A DNA stretch of 43,034 bases from the IMG/VR virus record IMGVR_UViG_3300027734_004125, positions 1-43,034 of that record; one strand, 5' to 3'. Positions 8,746 to 17,305 of the stretch are shown here, piece by piece. The position numbers and the translations under genes were made by a program. The number at the start of each line of letters is the position of its first letter. Within the stretch, counting starts at the first letter, position 1. Below the pieces are notes generated by a model, which saw nothing but the letters and a program-made list of their open reading frames with translations, made no database searches and had not been told where the DNA came from. The DNA is from a virus.

Positions 8746-9699
8746 AAGTTATATTTTTAATTAAATACTAATATCTACATTAGCTAATTTAATGTATTCT
8801 TCAGTGCATGTTACAGTTGTATTTGAAAACCCACCAGCTACAAGACTAGAAAACTGTGATCCTGAGCCTGCTAATCCCATTCGTGCAGTTATTAATGATC
8901 CACCTTCTGACCATGATGTACCATTATACTCTTCAGTACATGATAATGATGTATTTAAACGACCTCCTGTAGCAAGACCTAAGTTTTGTGTGCCTGCTCC
9001 AGCTAACGAATACCTTGCAGTGCCTAATGCATTACTGGCTGACCAGCTTGTACCATTATATTCTTCAGTGCACGCTAGACTACTTGCAACAAAGCCGCCC
9101 ATCACAAGACCTACATTCTGAGTTCCAGCTCCAGCTAACCAAGCCCTTGCAGTACCTAATGCATTACTGGCTGACCAACTTACACCATTATATTCCTCGG
9201 TGCATCCAGTTCCGCCTATACCGCCTACTGCAAATGCTTCATTTTGTGTGCCTGCGCTTGCAAGACCTCTTCTTGCTGTTATCATAACTCCGCCAGCAGT
9301 CCAAGTAGCGCCATCATATTCCTCAGTACATGATAGAGAAGGCCCTCCCATAGTAAGTCCTGCATTCTGAGTGCCTGCTGCACCTGCACCATGTCTTGCA
9401 TTTAGTAATGCACCACCAGCAGACCACGATGCACCATTGTATTCTTCAGTATTTGATATATTTGTAATAAAAAAGCCGCCTGCTACAAATGATTCATTTT
9501 GTGTTCCTGCACCAGCTAAACATTCTCTAGCAGTACTTAAAGCACCACCTGCTGACCATATACCAGCACCACTTAAACCACAATACGAAAAAACCATTTT
9601 AGTATTAGTTGTATCAAACCACATACAAACACTATTTGAACATATTGTTGCTGGCCTATTTGCAACTCCTACTATTTCTGTACTTTGTAATTTAGCCAT
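8624..9699. repeat. Pair of exact 122-bp direct repeats at the 5' ends of two adjacent propeller genes
   Basis: Bases 8624-8745 and 9578-9699 appear identical over 122 bp. They cover the start codon, the MAKLQSTEIV module and the linker up to SYCG. Identity stops abruptly inside the first blade. The repeats lie in the same orientation 954 bp apart, one gene length, so recombination between them could delete or duplicate a whole propeller gene. Confidence 0.8.
8761..9699 (-). CDS. Six-repeat beta-propeller fibre/adhesin-like protein (array copy 4)
   Basis: The 312-residue paralogue shares an identical 5' end with copy 3 and then diverges within the first blade. Six repeats are present. Two of them carry ASNALGTAR instead of AGGALITAR, so neighbouring blades were copied together within this gene. 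It ends CTEEYIKLANVDISI. The downstream copy starts 15 bp after its stop. Its function is inferred as for the rest of the array. Confidence 0.85.
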   Translation of the reverse strand: MAKLQSTEIVGVANRPATICSNSVCMWFDTTNTKMVFSYCGLSGAGIWSAGGALSTARECLAGAGTQNESFVAGGFFITNISNTEEYNGASWSAGGALLNARHGAGAAGTQNAGLTMGGPSLSCTEEYDGATWTAGGVMITARRGLASAGTQNEAFAVGGIGGTGCTEEYNGVSWSASNALGTARAWLAGAGTQNVGLVMGGFVASSLACTEEYNGTSWSASNALGTARYSLAGAGTQNLGLATGGRLNTSLSCTEEYNGTSWSEGGSLITARMGLAGSGSQFSSLVAGGFSNTTVTCTEEYIKLANVDISI

Positions 9700-9714
9700 T
9701 TACTTTATCTTATT

Positions 9715-10689
9715 TTATAATATTATCTTATCTATTATCGCCAGTGCTGCGCTATACTCTTCAGTACATCTTATATATGAATTATTTCCACCTGCAAATG
9801 CTAATCCATTTGTTATGTCGCCAGCACTACCTAAGCACCCTCTAGCACAGGATAGAACATTGCCAGATGACCAGCTGGCCCCATTGTATTCTTCTGTTGC
9901 TGTAGTAACAGCAGTAGTACACCCGCCAGTAACAAAAGCTGCATTTTGTGTACCGCCGCCTGCTAATTGACGTCTTGCTGTTGTCATTACACCGCCTGTT
10001 GACCAAGATGTTCCATTATATTCTTCTGTACATGACGCAACTGCAGCTATAAAACCACCCATTGCTAATGTTTCATTCTGCGTTCCTGTTCCTGCTAGCG
10101 TTTGTCTACCTGAACTCATTGTACCTCCAGATGACCAATTTGCCCCATCATATTCATCGGTGGTCGCTGAACAAAAATTACCAAGATCATCTTGACCGCC
10201 CATTGCTAATCCAGCATTTTGGGTTCCGGACGCTGCTAAATTTACTTTACAAAAATTTATCATTGCACCTCCAGCTGACCAACTTGCACCGTTATATTCT
10301 TCAGTAAAATTAACAGGACTTGTTGTTCGACCGGCAGCGACAAATGCTTCATTCTGTGAACCGCCGCCTGCTAATCTATATCTTGCGGTTGCTAATGTAC
10401 CGCCTGTTGCCCAACTTGCACCATTATATTCTTCTGATACTCCTGTTCTTCCTGCTATTGTATTACCACCAGCCGCAAATGCTGCATTTTGAGTCCCAAG
10501 ACCTGCTAATTCACGTCTTCCTGTTATTATGGCACCACCTGCTGACCATACTGATGCTCCGCCATACCCACAATAGGAAATGACTGTTCTTAAATTAGTC
10601 GTGTCAAACCAAATGCACATCGTATTTGAACATATTGTTGCTGGCCTATTTTCAACACCTACTATTTCTGTGCTTTGTAATTTTGACAT
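9715..10689 (-). CDS. Six-repeat beta-propeller fibre/adhesin-like protein (array copy 5)
   Basis: The 324-residue product is first in the array in transcription order. It begins MSKLQSTEIVGVENRPATIC, has the MCIWFDTTN linker and six repeats, and ends CTEEYSAALAIIDKIIL. Its blades are more diverged than those of copies 1 and 3, with longer loops (for example MGGQDDLGNFCSATTDEYDG). It starts ten bases after the sulfotransferase stop, so fibre and modification genes share one transcript in this stretch. Confidence 0.85.
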   Translation of the reverse strand: MSKLQSTEIVGVENRPATICSNTMCIWFDTTNLRTVISYCGYGGASVWSAGGAIITGRRELAGLGTQNAAFAAGGNTIAGRTGVSEEYNGASWATGGTLATARYRLAGGGSQNEAFVAAGRTTSPVNFTEEYNGASWSAGGAMINFCKVNLAASGTQNAGLAMGGQDDLGNFCSATTDEYDGANWSSGGTMSSGRQTLAGTGTQNETLAMGGFIAAVASCTEEYNGTSWSTGGVMTTARRQLAGGGTQNAAFVTGGCTTAVTTATEEYNGASWSSGNVLSCARGCLGSAGDITNGLAFAGGNNSYIRCTEEYSAALAIIDKIIL

Positions 10690-10698
10690 ATTTCATCT

Positions 10699-11517
10699 TT
10701 ATTTATACCCAAAGAAATCATAATACCATTTATAATTCTCTTTAATTAAATCTATTGTATGCATTCCTAATATTTCTTTTGAATCATTCGGTAGCATTTG
10801 TAAAGATGGTCTTATCACATGATCTCCATATATTCCATGTATTGCATCATTCTCAGTTGTTATTTGGTTTATATGTTGAAAATTGTGTTTAAATTCATCT
10901 AACTCTAAATATTGATATATACTTTTCATTACATGATTAGGATTGATACATAAATCTTCATATCTAATAAATAGAAAGTTAGAAGCTGTGCCATCTAATA
11001 ATGTCTGATATAATTTTTCAAGTGAATAACCTAAAGGGTGCGTTTGTGCCCATAATTCAACTCTTTTATGAGTTGTTGTTCCTTTCATTTTTATGTTATC
11101 CATAGTTCCATCATCTTTATCTGGATTCATCCTAAATTTCTTCTCCATTGAAGCAAAGATTGATGGTAAATCCCTAACCATATATAATACTTTTGGTTTT
11201 TCTACAATATGTGCTAATAAATTATAGTAAAATCCCCAAACTCTATTTTTATCTAGATAATATGGTTTTGTTGTTTGTGACCGTACATAACCTTCTATTC
11301 CATGTGAACAAAACTTATAAAAGCCTTCTTTCCACAATTCAACATCGCCAGCTTTTGATTCATAATTTTGATTATATCCTATTCGTGTGCCTAACATCAA
11401 ATCTATAAGACCTGATGTTGGTGTAACATAGAAATCTGGGTTTTGTCCCAGCAAATTTTGAAGTAATGTGCTACCGCTTCTAGGTAGTGTTGAATTAAAA
11501 AATATTTTCTGTTTCAT
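10699..11517 (-). CDS. PAPS-dependent sulfotransferase family protein
   Basis: The 272-residue protein carries the 5'-phosphosulfate-binding loop LPRSGSTLL (residues 11-19) at its N-terminus. It also has the 3'-phosphate-site pattern RDLPSIFAS (115-123), and FIRYEDLCINP further on is typical of the family. These enzymes move sulfate from PAPS to hydroxyls of sugars, proteins or small molecules. The acceptor cannot be read from sequence. Its start overlaps the stop of the upstream oxygenase by four bases (ATGA), and the propeller array follows directly. This suggests sulfation of a virion or surface glycan. Confidence 0.8.
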   Translation of the reverse strand: MKQKIFFNSTLPRSGSTLLQNLLGQNPDFYVTPTSGLIDLMLGTRIGYNQNYESKAGDVELWKEGFYKFCSHGIEGYVRSQTTKPYYLDKNRVWGFYYNLLAHIVEKPKVLYMVRDLPSIFASMEKKFRMNPDKDDGTMDNIKMKGTTTHKRVELWAQTHPLGYSLEKLYQTLLDGTASNFLFIRYEDLCINPNHVMKSIYQYLELDEFKHNFQHINQITTENDAIHGIYGDHVIRPSLQMLPNDSKEILGMHTIDLIKENYKWYYDFFGYK

Positions 11518-12152
11518 ACGTATCTACCAAAAATTATTTCAGAAATTGTTTCCTTATCACCTAATGTCCCTTTTGTTAAAGCATTGACCCCAAGCGCCTT
11601 TCTTGTCCTATTTGTTTTATTAGGTGGCACTCCATGTGTTAACCATGATGGAAAAATAATAAAATCATTTTTCTTAGGCATGTAGTAAATTTCTTCTTGT
11701 GAAAAGACGTGATTTTGATAATCATCATGTAATGATGGCTCAAAATATGACCTATTAAATGATTTTACTTCTTTTGAAAAACATATCGCTGCATCATCTT
11801 CATGTGCATCATAATAAAATACTCCTGCTAATAAAGTATTAGGATGTGTATGCGCCTTATGAATTTGGTTTGGATTTTTATAAGTTAACCAAGATTGAGC
11901 AAATGCTAATTCTTTAAATCTGTATCTCATAATATTTGTTGCAAAATCTTCAAAACAAGACATTAAGAATTTATTTAATTCGTTGCATACAGGATTATCT
12001 AAAATATAACTATTACTTGAAATCATTCCATAGCCACTATTTGTATCTAACATCTCACAACTATCAAAATAATTAATTACATTTTTTAAATCTTTATCGT
12101 AATTTGCAACATATAAAGGTGTTGGAAACAGTGAAAATACTTGTGGGTTCAT
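11514..12152 (-). CDS. 2OG-Fe(II) oxygenase (PF13759-like)
   Basis: I place the start at ATG 12152, giving 212 residues (MNPQVFSLFPTPLYVA). A TTG at 12173 would add seven residues but reaches into the upstream gene, whereas the ATG lies one base beyond that gene's TAG. FPTPLY near the N-terminus is characteristic of this family. The iron and 2-oxoglutarate ligands are visible as H101-T-H103, H173 (FPSWLTHGVPPN) and an arginine at 182-184. It is second of three oxygenases by position, and translationally coupled to the sulfotransferase by ATGA. The substrate is unknown. Protein or sugar hydroxylation is plausible. Confidence 0.75.
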   Translation of the reverse strand: MNPQVFSLFPTPLYVANYDKDLKNVINYFDSCEMLDTNSGYGMISSNSYILDNPVCNELNKFLMSCFEDFATNIMRYRFKELAFAQSWLTYKNPNQIHKAHTHPNTLLAGVFYYDAHEDDAAICFSKEVKSFNRSYFEPSLHDDYQNHVFSQEEIYYMPKKNDFIIFPSWLTHGVPPNKTNRTRKALGVNALTKGTLGDKETISEIIFGRYV

Positions 12153-12153
12153 A

Positions 12154-12750
12154 CTATTTATTATTAGGAACAAAATTAAATGCTATTGATATTCTTTCGC
12201 CTTGTGAATCATTAGATTCAACATGATGTTTAACCCATGATGGAAATATATAAAAGAAAGACTCTAAAGGTTTTTTTACAGCTACAAAAGAATTTGTTTT
12301 TGTACTAATTCTCTCCACGTCTGATTTTAAAAAATATGGTGCAGTGTCTCCTCTATGTAAAACCAAATCACCCATATTGTCAAATGGAACTGATACATAA
12401 TATACACCAGACAATATACTGTTTTGGTGGTCGTGTAGTAAATTATAAGAACCAGGTTCATTAATATTAACCCAAAAATTCCCAAACTTTAAATTATCGA
12501 TACCTGTATGCTTATAACAATTTTGATTAACAAATATTTCAAGATTATTAAATAGTTTTGTTAAATCAACAGGTATTGGTTGTATGATCTCACTACTGTG
12601 CCAGCCTCCTCTATTTGATATAGTAGTGCCTTTTGTATTATCTCTTAACCACAAGCAGTAATCTTTTATTTCTTGATTATTTACATTTGTCACCTCTGAT
12701 TCCCATACTGGAGTTGAAAACCAATTTTCTTCGTGTATTGAAAATTCCAT
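12154..12750 (-). CDS. 2OG-Fe(II) oxygenase (PF13759-like)
   Basis: The 198-residue product has the same layout as its downstream neighbour: an N-terminal WFSTPVWES segment, H106-D-H108 followed by SGVYYVSVP, H175 in FPSWVKHHVESN and R186 in ERISIAFNF. These match the Fe(II)-binding triad and 2-oxoglutarate-binding arginine of the double-stranded beta-helix fold. The pair look like diverged paralogues. Enzymes of this type are frequent in marine phages, but their substrates are mostly unassigned. It lies five bases after the third oxygenase gene. Confidence 0.78.
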   Translation of the reverse strand: MEFSIHEENWFSTPVWESEVTNVNNQEIKDYCLWLRDNTKGTTISNRGGWHSSEIIQPIPVDLTKLFNNLEIFVNQNCYKHTGIDNLKFGNFWVNINEPGSYNLLHDHQNSILSGVYYVSVPFDNMGDLVLHRGDTAPYFLKSDVERISTKTNSFVAVKKPLESFFYIFPSWVKHHVESNDSQGERISIAFNFVPNNK

Positions 12751-12755
12751 AAATT

Positions 12756-13337
12756 TTATACTTTATTGTGAGTAAACCACCCTGTTAAAATATATTTTGT
12801 CTGAGTTGGTGATGGAACACCTCTATGCAAATGTGTCCAATCTGACGGCCAAATAACTAATTTGCCTCTTTCAGGTTCTTCAAAATGTTGCTGATAGAAA
12901 AACTCAGTTTCTCCTCTATCTGTTAAAGTATTTAAATATATCATCCATACTAACAATCTATCTGAATGTTTTACACCTGCTCTTTCGCAATGCCAACCAT
13001 AAAAACCTTCATTTGGTTCATACTTTTGCATATTAAAGTAAGTATATAAGTCTATAGAATCCATTTTAGTCATTGCAGTAGAATGTCTATTTAAATAGTC
13101 TAAAACTCCATTTTGAACTACTGTAATTACTTCATTTAATAACAAACCCCATCCTTCTTTTTTTAAGAAGGATGGGTCAAATGTTATGTCTGTTGACTTT
13201 TTATCGCTATCTGAAGATATTCCACTAGGACCATATAAAACACCTGGCTGTTTTAATTCAGATGATTCAAAATTTTTAATCAGCTGATGGCATGTATTTG
13301 CTGATAAAGCATTTTTTTTTGTATAAATAAAATTCAT
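12756..13337 (-). CDS. Prolyl-4-hydroxylase-type 2OG-Fe(II) oxygenase
   Basis: The 193-residue product contains the P4H-like core: YGWHCERAG with H116-x-E118 as the first ligands, a GETEFFY strand, WPSDWTHLHRGVP with H171 in the canonical H-x-G-x-P setting, and K181 (TKYILTGW) as the 2-oxoglutarate anchor. Glu replaces the usual Asp in the HxD motif. P4H relatives hydroxylate prolines in collagen-like and other proteins. Two collagen-like fibre genes lie downstream in this window, although most of their prolines are in the X position. Target assignment is inference. Confidence 0.8.
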   Translation of the reverse strand: MNFIYTKKNALSANTCHQLIKNFESSELKQPGVLYGPSGISSDSDKKSTDITFDPSFLKKEGWGLLLNEVITVVQNGVLDYLNRHSTAMTKMDSIDLYTYFNMQKYEPNEGFYGWHCERAGVKHSDRLLVWMIYLNTLTDRGETEFFYQQHFEEPERGKLVIWPSDWTHLHRGVPSPTQTKYILTGWFTHNKV

Positions 13338-13348
13338 ATAATTTATTT

Positions 13349-14122
13349 TTACCTATAAAAATATAACATTTGTAAACTTTTATTTAATTCATATTTTAAT
13401 ATGTATAAATTAAATCCTAAATTATTTAAACGTTCTATTAAATTTTTTCTTAAATTTTCATCATAATTTAATAAACTATGATGGTATTCTAATACAATAT
13501 TACTAATTTTCATTAAATTATCATCGGATATACCATTAAAAGCTAATATTTCACTACCTTCTATATCCATTTTTAAAAAATCTATTTTTGTAAAGATTTT
13601 TAAATTAAAAAGATAATCTAATGAAAAAGAATCAACCATGTAACTTGTATCCTCATATCTCGTATTTAATATACTTGAACCTCCTAAGCACCTACCATGA
13701 AATAATTTCACATTCTCTAAATTATCTGTTATTGCATTATTGAATAGATAAGATTTTGGATTTGCATTTAATTTAAGCAATTCATAATATTCTTTATCTG
13801 GCTCGATAGATATAACTTCACCGGCGCCTTCTAAATATGCCCATCTATTAAATATACCAATATTTGCACCTAAATCAACAACAACATCACCTTTATTTAT
13901 TTTAAAATTATTAACATAATATGACTTCAAATTATAAATTTCATGAAAAATTGCAAAATCCCATCCATGACTTCTAATTATGTCAACCATTGAGCCTTCA
14001 ATGTTTCTTATACTTCCTAAATTTTTAATTGTTTTTAAATCAGTATAAAAATCATCTGAACAATGAAAATCATTGACATTATCAGAAATTTGATGACTAT
14101 TTGAATACCAATTTGTTAACAT
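13349..14122 (-). CDS. FkbM-family methyltransferase
   Basis: The 257-residue SAM-dependent methyltransferase has motif I VVDLGANIGIF (about residue 90), the acidic ribose-binding ISIEPDKEY, and the FkbM-typical LKMDIEGSE. FkbM enzymes usually methylate sugar hydroxyls in glycans or natural products. It sits between a conserved phage protein and the oxygenase trio, and is one of three FkbM domains in the window. The last residues are unusually Lys/Leu/Tyr-rich. It starts with ATG four bases after the upstream stop. Confidence 0.85.
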   Translation of the reverse strand: MLTNWYSNSHQISDNVNDFHCSDDFYTDLKTIKNLGSIRNIEGSMVDIIRSHGWDFAIFHEIYNLKSYYVNNFKINKGDVVVDLGANIGIFNRWAYLEGAGEVISIEPDKEYYELLKLNANPKSYLFNNAITDNLENVKLFHGRCLGGSSILNTRYEDTSYMVDSFSLDYLFNLKIFTKIDFLKMDIEGSEILAFNGISDDNLMKISNIVLEYHHSLLNYDENLRKNLIERLNNLGFNLYILKYELNKSLQMLYFYR

Positions 14123-14126
14123 AAAA

Positions 14127-14810
14127 TTATTTTAACTTATTTTTCTTGTCATCTGTTACTTCCCCTAGAAAATTCCTTAATTTGCCATCATCAGTCTTTA
14201 ATCGGTTAAAAGATAAATAAGGTCCCATTGCATTAATAATTTCACCAGGTGCTGAAGAGTCATTTAAAGATTTTACTCTATTTTCAAAATATCTGTGTAA
14301 TGATTCGGCTTGATGTGTATTTACATTTTCTGCATCAAACGAATTATCATCTAATTCTTTTTTAATAGTACTCCATAAACTTAATTCCCTAACTCTATCT
14401 TTTGCTATTTGTAACATACAAGACCTATCATAAATATTTCTATCAATATCAATTTCAAGTTCCATTATGTCAAATCTATGAGTATCAGGATCTTCTATCC
14501 AATCCTCTAATTGTCTATCATATCTTAACTTCTCTACCGTATTCTTTCTCAAATCAAATGATAAATTCATCAAGGCATCAAAATGTGCTGACATCTCTCT
14601 CACAGACTGCCAATATTTAGAAGCATTGGTAGGGTGTTTAGCGTCATTCAAGACGGAAACTCTCATCTCAGTCTCTGTTCTGAATATCTGCTTTTTATGC
14701 CAGTTATCTACTAATTCATCTTTTAATGCTAAAATGGTTTGTGCGTCTTCTTCATTTAAAACACGTAAAATTTCCTGTAAATCTTCTGCGATTTTTAATT
14801 CTTTATTCAT
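14127..14810 (-). CDS. Conserved phage-type protein of unknown function
   Basis: I start it at ATG 14810 (MNKELKIAEDLQEIL), which gives 227 residues. A longer frame reaches an ATG at 14888, but its extra 26 residues overlap the upstream gene and look random. The protein is acidic and mostly alpha-helical, with EEDAQTILALKDEL, FRTETEMRVSVLND, KYWQSVREMSAHFD and AKDRVRELSLWSTIKKELDD. I recognise the general type from marine phage genomes but know no function. It has no signal peptide or membrane span. It directly precedes an FkbM gene. Confidence 0.75.
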   Translation of the reverse strand: MNKELKIAEDLQEILRVLNEEDAQTILALKDELVDNWHKKQIFRTETEMRVSVLNDAKHPTNASKYWQSVREMSAHFDALMNLSFDLRKNTVEKLRYDRQLEDWIEDPDTHRFDIMELEIDIDRNIYDRSCMLQIAKDRVRELSLWSTIKKELDDNSFDAENVNTHQAESLHRYFENRVKSLNDSSAPGEIINAMGPYLSFNRLKTDDGKLRNFLGEVTDDKKNKLK

Positions 14811-14820
14811 TTTTATTTTT

Positions 14821-15063
14821 TTAAGGTAAAACAATAGGTGCAGGTGTTGTACTATTAGGTGGAACATAAGAAGCCGCAACTGCAGCATCTACAATAGTCT
14901 GTGCTTCTTCTTTGGTTTTTTCCACTGCATTTACTCTCTGAGCCCATGCTGTATTTTCAGTTACCCAGATATCGCCTGGATAACCTGCAACGTGAGCGGA
15001 TTCATTTTCTTGATGAGTGATGAATCCATTGCCATAGTTTTGTACTTGATAATACTTTTTCAT
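14821..15063 (-). CDS. Small hypothetical phage protein
   Basis: The 80-residue protein starts MKKYYQVQNYGNGFITHQEN. It has an aromatic/Gly N-terminal half, then WVTENTAWAQRVNAVEKTKEEAQ, an Ala-rich helix (IVDAAVAASY) and a Pro/Thr-rich tail ending APIVLP. It looks like a small soluble, possibly virion-associated, protein. No known family is assigned. Its gene precedes the conserved protein at 14810 by ten bases and is separated from the SLOG gene by a 72-bp AT-rich gap in which I see no feature. Confidence 0.65.
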   Translation of the reverse strand: MKKYYQVQNYGNGFITHQENESAHVAGYPGDIWVTENTAWAQRVNAVEKTKEEAQTIVDAAVAASYVPPNSTTPAPIVLP

Positions 15064-15135
15064 TGTTTAATTTAATTTATTATGTTTAATTTAAAAAAAA
15101 AATTATTTTAATTGTTTAAAACAAACTTAAAATAA

Positions 15136-15489
15136 TTAATTGTTATGATAGATGATTTTAACTTGTTTATTTAGCTTTTTTGCTTTATCTATTGAATCTT
15201 TAGTGCCTTTAGAACAGCCATCCCAAAATGCAATAACTAAATCAGAATTTTCAATAATTTGAGTATTTCTAATCACTCCTGCTGATTTTCCATACTTATC
15301 CCAGCTTGGATAAAATTCTTTTATTTTTATACCGTTATTAGTTGCCCAATTAATTCCTATTTGATCAGGACCTTTTGCACCACCACTAACAACAAGTTCA
15401 GGCTTATTAGATAGAAAAATAGAATCTAATTTCTTATAGATGTAAGATTTGTCTGTAAAGTTACGAGATCCAATAATTGCTACTACCAT
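15136..15489 (-). CDS. SLOG/YspA-like (DUF2493) nucleotide-binding protein
   Basis: The 117-residue protein is a compact Rossmann-like SLOG domain: VVAIIGSRNFTD at the N-terminus, VVSGGAKGPDQIGINWA in the middle, AGVIRNTQIIENSDLVIAFWDG, and a final SKGTKDSIDKAKK helix. These are the hallmark patterns of the YspA/DUF2493 group. The group is thought to bind nucleotide-derived ligands and is found near NAD or ADP-ribose processing and conflict systems, and in many phages. Exact activity is unknown. It starts with ATG after a 79-bp AT-rich gap without obvious features. Confidence 0.8.
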   Translation of the reverse strand: MVVAIIGSRNFTDKSYIYKKLDSIFLSNKPELVVSGGAKGPDQIGINWATNNGIKIKEFYPSWDKYGKSAGVIRNTQIIENSDLVIAFWDGCSKGTKDSIDKAKKLNKQVKIIYHNN

Positions 15490-15568
15490 ATTTTTATATA
15501 TCTAAGTTTAAATAAAGATAAATTCATTACAAAAATAATAAAAAAACATGAATTAAAAAAATATTTTT

Positions 15569-17305
15569 TCATTTATTATTGTAAATTGTAATAATATTTC
15601 TATTGTATAGGTGTTGTTCAATTATTTCTCTATTAAGAGTATAATTAACTCTATTTTCATCTTCTCCAAATACTGGATTTGCATCTCGAGGATTTTCAGG
15701 ATTTTGTTCAAAAGCCCAATCTATTTTACCAAGTTCATTAAACCTTTTTTTAATCATTGAATTATAAAAATTTGATATTGTTCTAGATCTTCTTTGAATA
15801 TCCATTCTAACAAGATTTTGGGTATTTGTTATTGTATTTGTATAATAGAATTGCCAATAACACATCCAATCTATCTTTATCATTTTTGATACAAGAAATG
15901 TTCTAATTAATAATTCAAAATCATCCATTACTGATAATCTTCTGCAATGTGCACCTGCTAAAAAATAAGTATCCCTAGTCCAGGCTCTAAGATGATTAGG
16001 CATTGCTACATTACTTCTAATTGAAATTGGATTAATATGCGGAGTATGTTGTTCACTATGAAGAGTTCCTTTATAATCAAATACTGAATATAATCCATAT
16101 CCATACGCAAAAGAATCTCCACCATAAGACAAATCATTAAAATCAGCATCTACTTCAGCATAATTTGAATAACAAAAACCGGCATCTGGATATTTTTCAA
16201 AAGCTAAGGCCACAAGTTCAATAGCTTCAGGTGTTAACATATCATCATGATCTAATTCAACTAAATAATCACCTTCTGATAAAGAAAAGCCTCTATATTT
16301 TGCTTCTCCTACTTTAGAATTAGATCTAGGGTAAATATTATAGTATTTAACTCTAGGTTCTAGAGAAGATATTTCTTTTGCGATATCATCTGTAAGTAAA
16401 TCATCACCATCATTTATTAAAATCCATTCCCAATTCCACCATGTTTGATCTGATACTGATTTATAAGTTTGCCATAACATTTCACCAATATTTCTAATCG
16501 GTGTAATGATACTAATTAATGGATATTCTTTTTTTCCACTAATCATTGCATCCATAGCTTTTAAATATGCCTCTTCACCCAAATTAGGTAAAATTTCATT
16601 TACATGCATCCATCTTAAGCGTATCCAGCTTGGTTGATAGAATATCTCCATAAATAATCTTTCTGATTCGCCAACAGTAATGATACAGTCTGGGTCAAGT
16701 TCAGCAATTATTTTTGAAGCATTTTCAGATGTAAGATAGGAAAAAACTTCAAGTTCATCAGATTCAAAAGAGCCTTCTCGAGGAATACTTTTTAATTCAA
16801 GATTTTCAACACCAAAAACTAAAATTCTAGGAACTGCTGCTTTTTTTTGGTTTATTGATATTCTTGGAAACCATGATAAAAAATTAATTTTGGTTTTTAT
16901 TATAGATAGAGAATTAATATTAATCCAATCTAACTCTTTATCACCACATGGAAAAAAAGTTCCATTTTTAAACCACCCTCCATAAAGTCCATTAACTTCT
17001 TCATAAAAGAATTCATCATGATCTGAATTTAAAGCCTTTTGAATAAAATCGGATGTAGGTACTCTAGTTTCTGGTACTATAACTATTTTCTCATTTTCAT
17101 TAAAAGACGAAAATATTTCATATAAAGTCTCATGCAACCCTAATTCATCAATGGCTACTGATTTAATTTTAGAATTTTGCAATACTGTATTAATTCCACA
17201 AGGAGGAATAATATAATATACTGCATTATCCGATAAATGGCTATCAATATAGTTAAAAGTTTTTTGATATTGATCTGCTGTTCTTGTAATACATATTACT
17301 ACCAT
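15569..17305 (-). CDS. GT2 family glycosyltransferase with extra N-terminal domain
   Basis: The 578-residue product has two parts. Residues 1-255 form a Rossmann-like domain of unclear family (VVICITRTADQY, FLSWFPRIS, PDCIITVGESERLFME). Residues 261-500 are a GT-A/GT2 domain with YPLISIITPIRNIG, WEWILINDGDD, the metal-binding DHD (352-354) in VELDHDDMLTPEA, and MDDFELLIR as a catalytic-base-like acidic region. It overlaps the preceding gene by seven bases. It probably transfers a sugar in glycan synthesis. Donor and acceptor are unknown. Confidence 0.82.
   Translation of the reverse strand: MVVICITRTADQYQKTFNYIDSHLSDNAVYYIIPPCGINTVLQNSKIKSVAIDELGLHETLYEIFSSFNENEKIVIVPETRVPTSDFIQKALNSDHDEFFYEEVNGLYGGWFKNGTFFPCGDKELDWININSLSIIKTKINFLSWFPRISINQKKAAVPRILVFGVENLELKSIPREGSFESDELEVFSYLTSENASKIIAELDPDCIITVGESERLFMEIFYQPSWIRLRWMHVNEILPNLGEEAYLKAMDAMISGKKEYPLISIITPIRNIGEMLWQTYKSVSDQTWWNWEWILINDGDDLLTDDIAKEISSLEPRVKYYNIYPRSNSKVGEAKYRGFSLSEGDYLVELDHDDMLTPEAIELVALAFEKYPDAGFCYSNYAEVDADFNDLSYGGDSFAYGYGLYSVFDYKGTLHSEQHTPHINPISIRSNVAMPNHLRAWTRDTYFLAGAHCRRLSVMDDFELLIRTFLVSKMIKIDWMCYWQFYYTNTITNTQNLVRMDIQRRSRTISNFYNSMIKKRFNELGKIDWAFEQNPENPRDANPVFGEDENRVNYTLNREIIEQHLYNRNIITIYNNK

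Noticed and set aside
10700-10707. TATAAATA on the minus strand, like a T4 late promoter
   Set aside because: It is the Tyr-Lys-stop end of the sulfotransferase gene and leaves almost no leader before the next ATG.
14811-14888. Extended N-terminus (26 residues) for the protein starting at 14810
   Set aside because: It overlaps the upstream gene and reads as Leu/His-rich filler. The internal ATG sits ten bases after the upstream stop.
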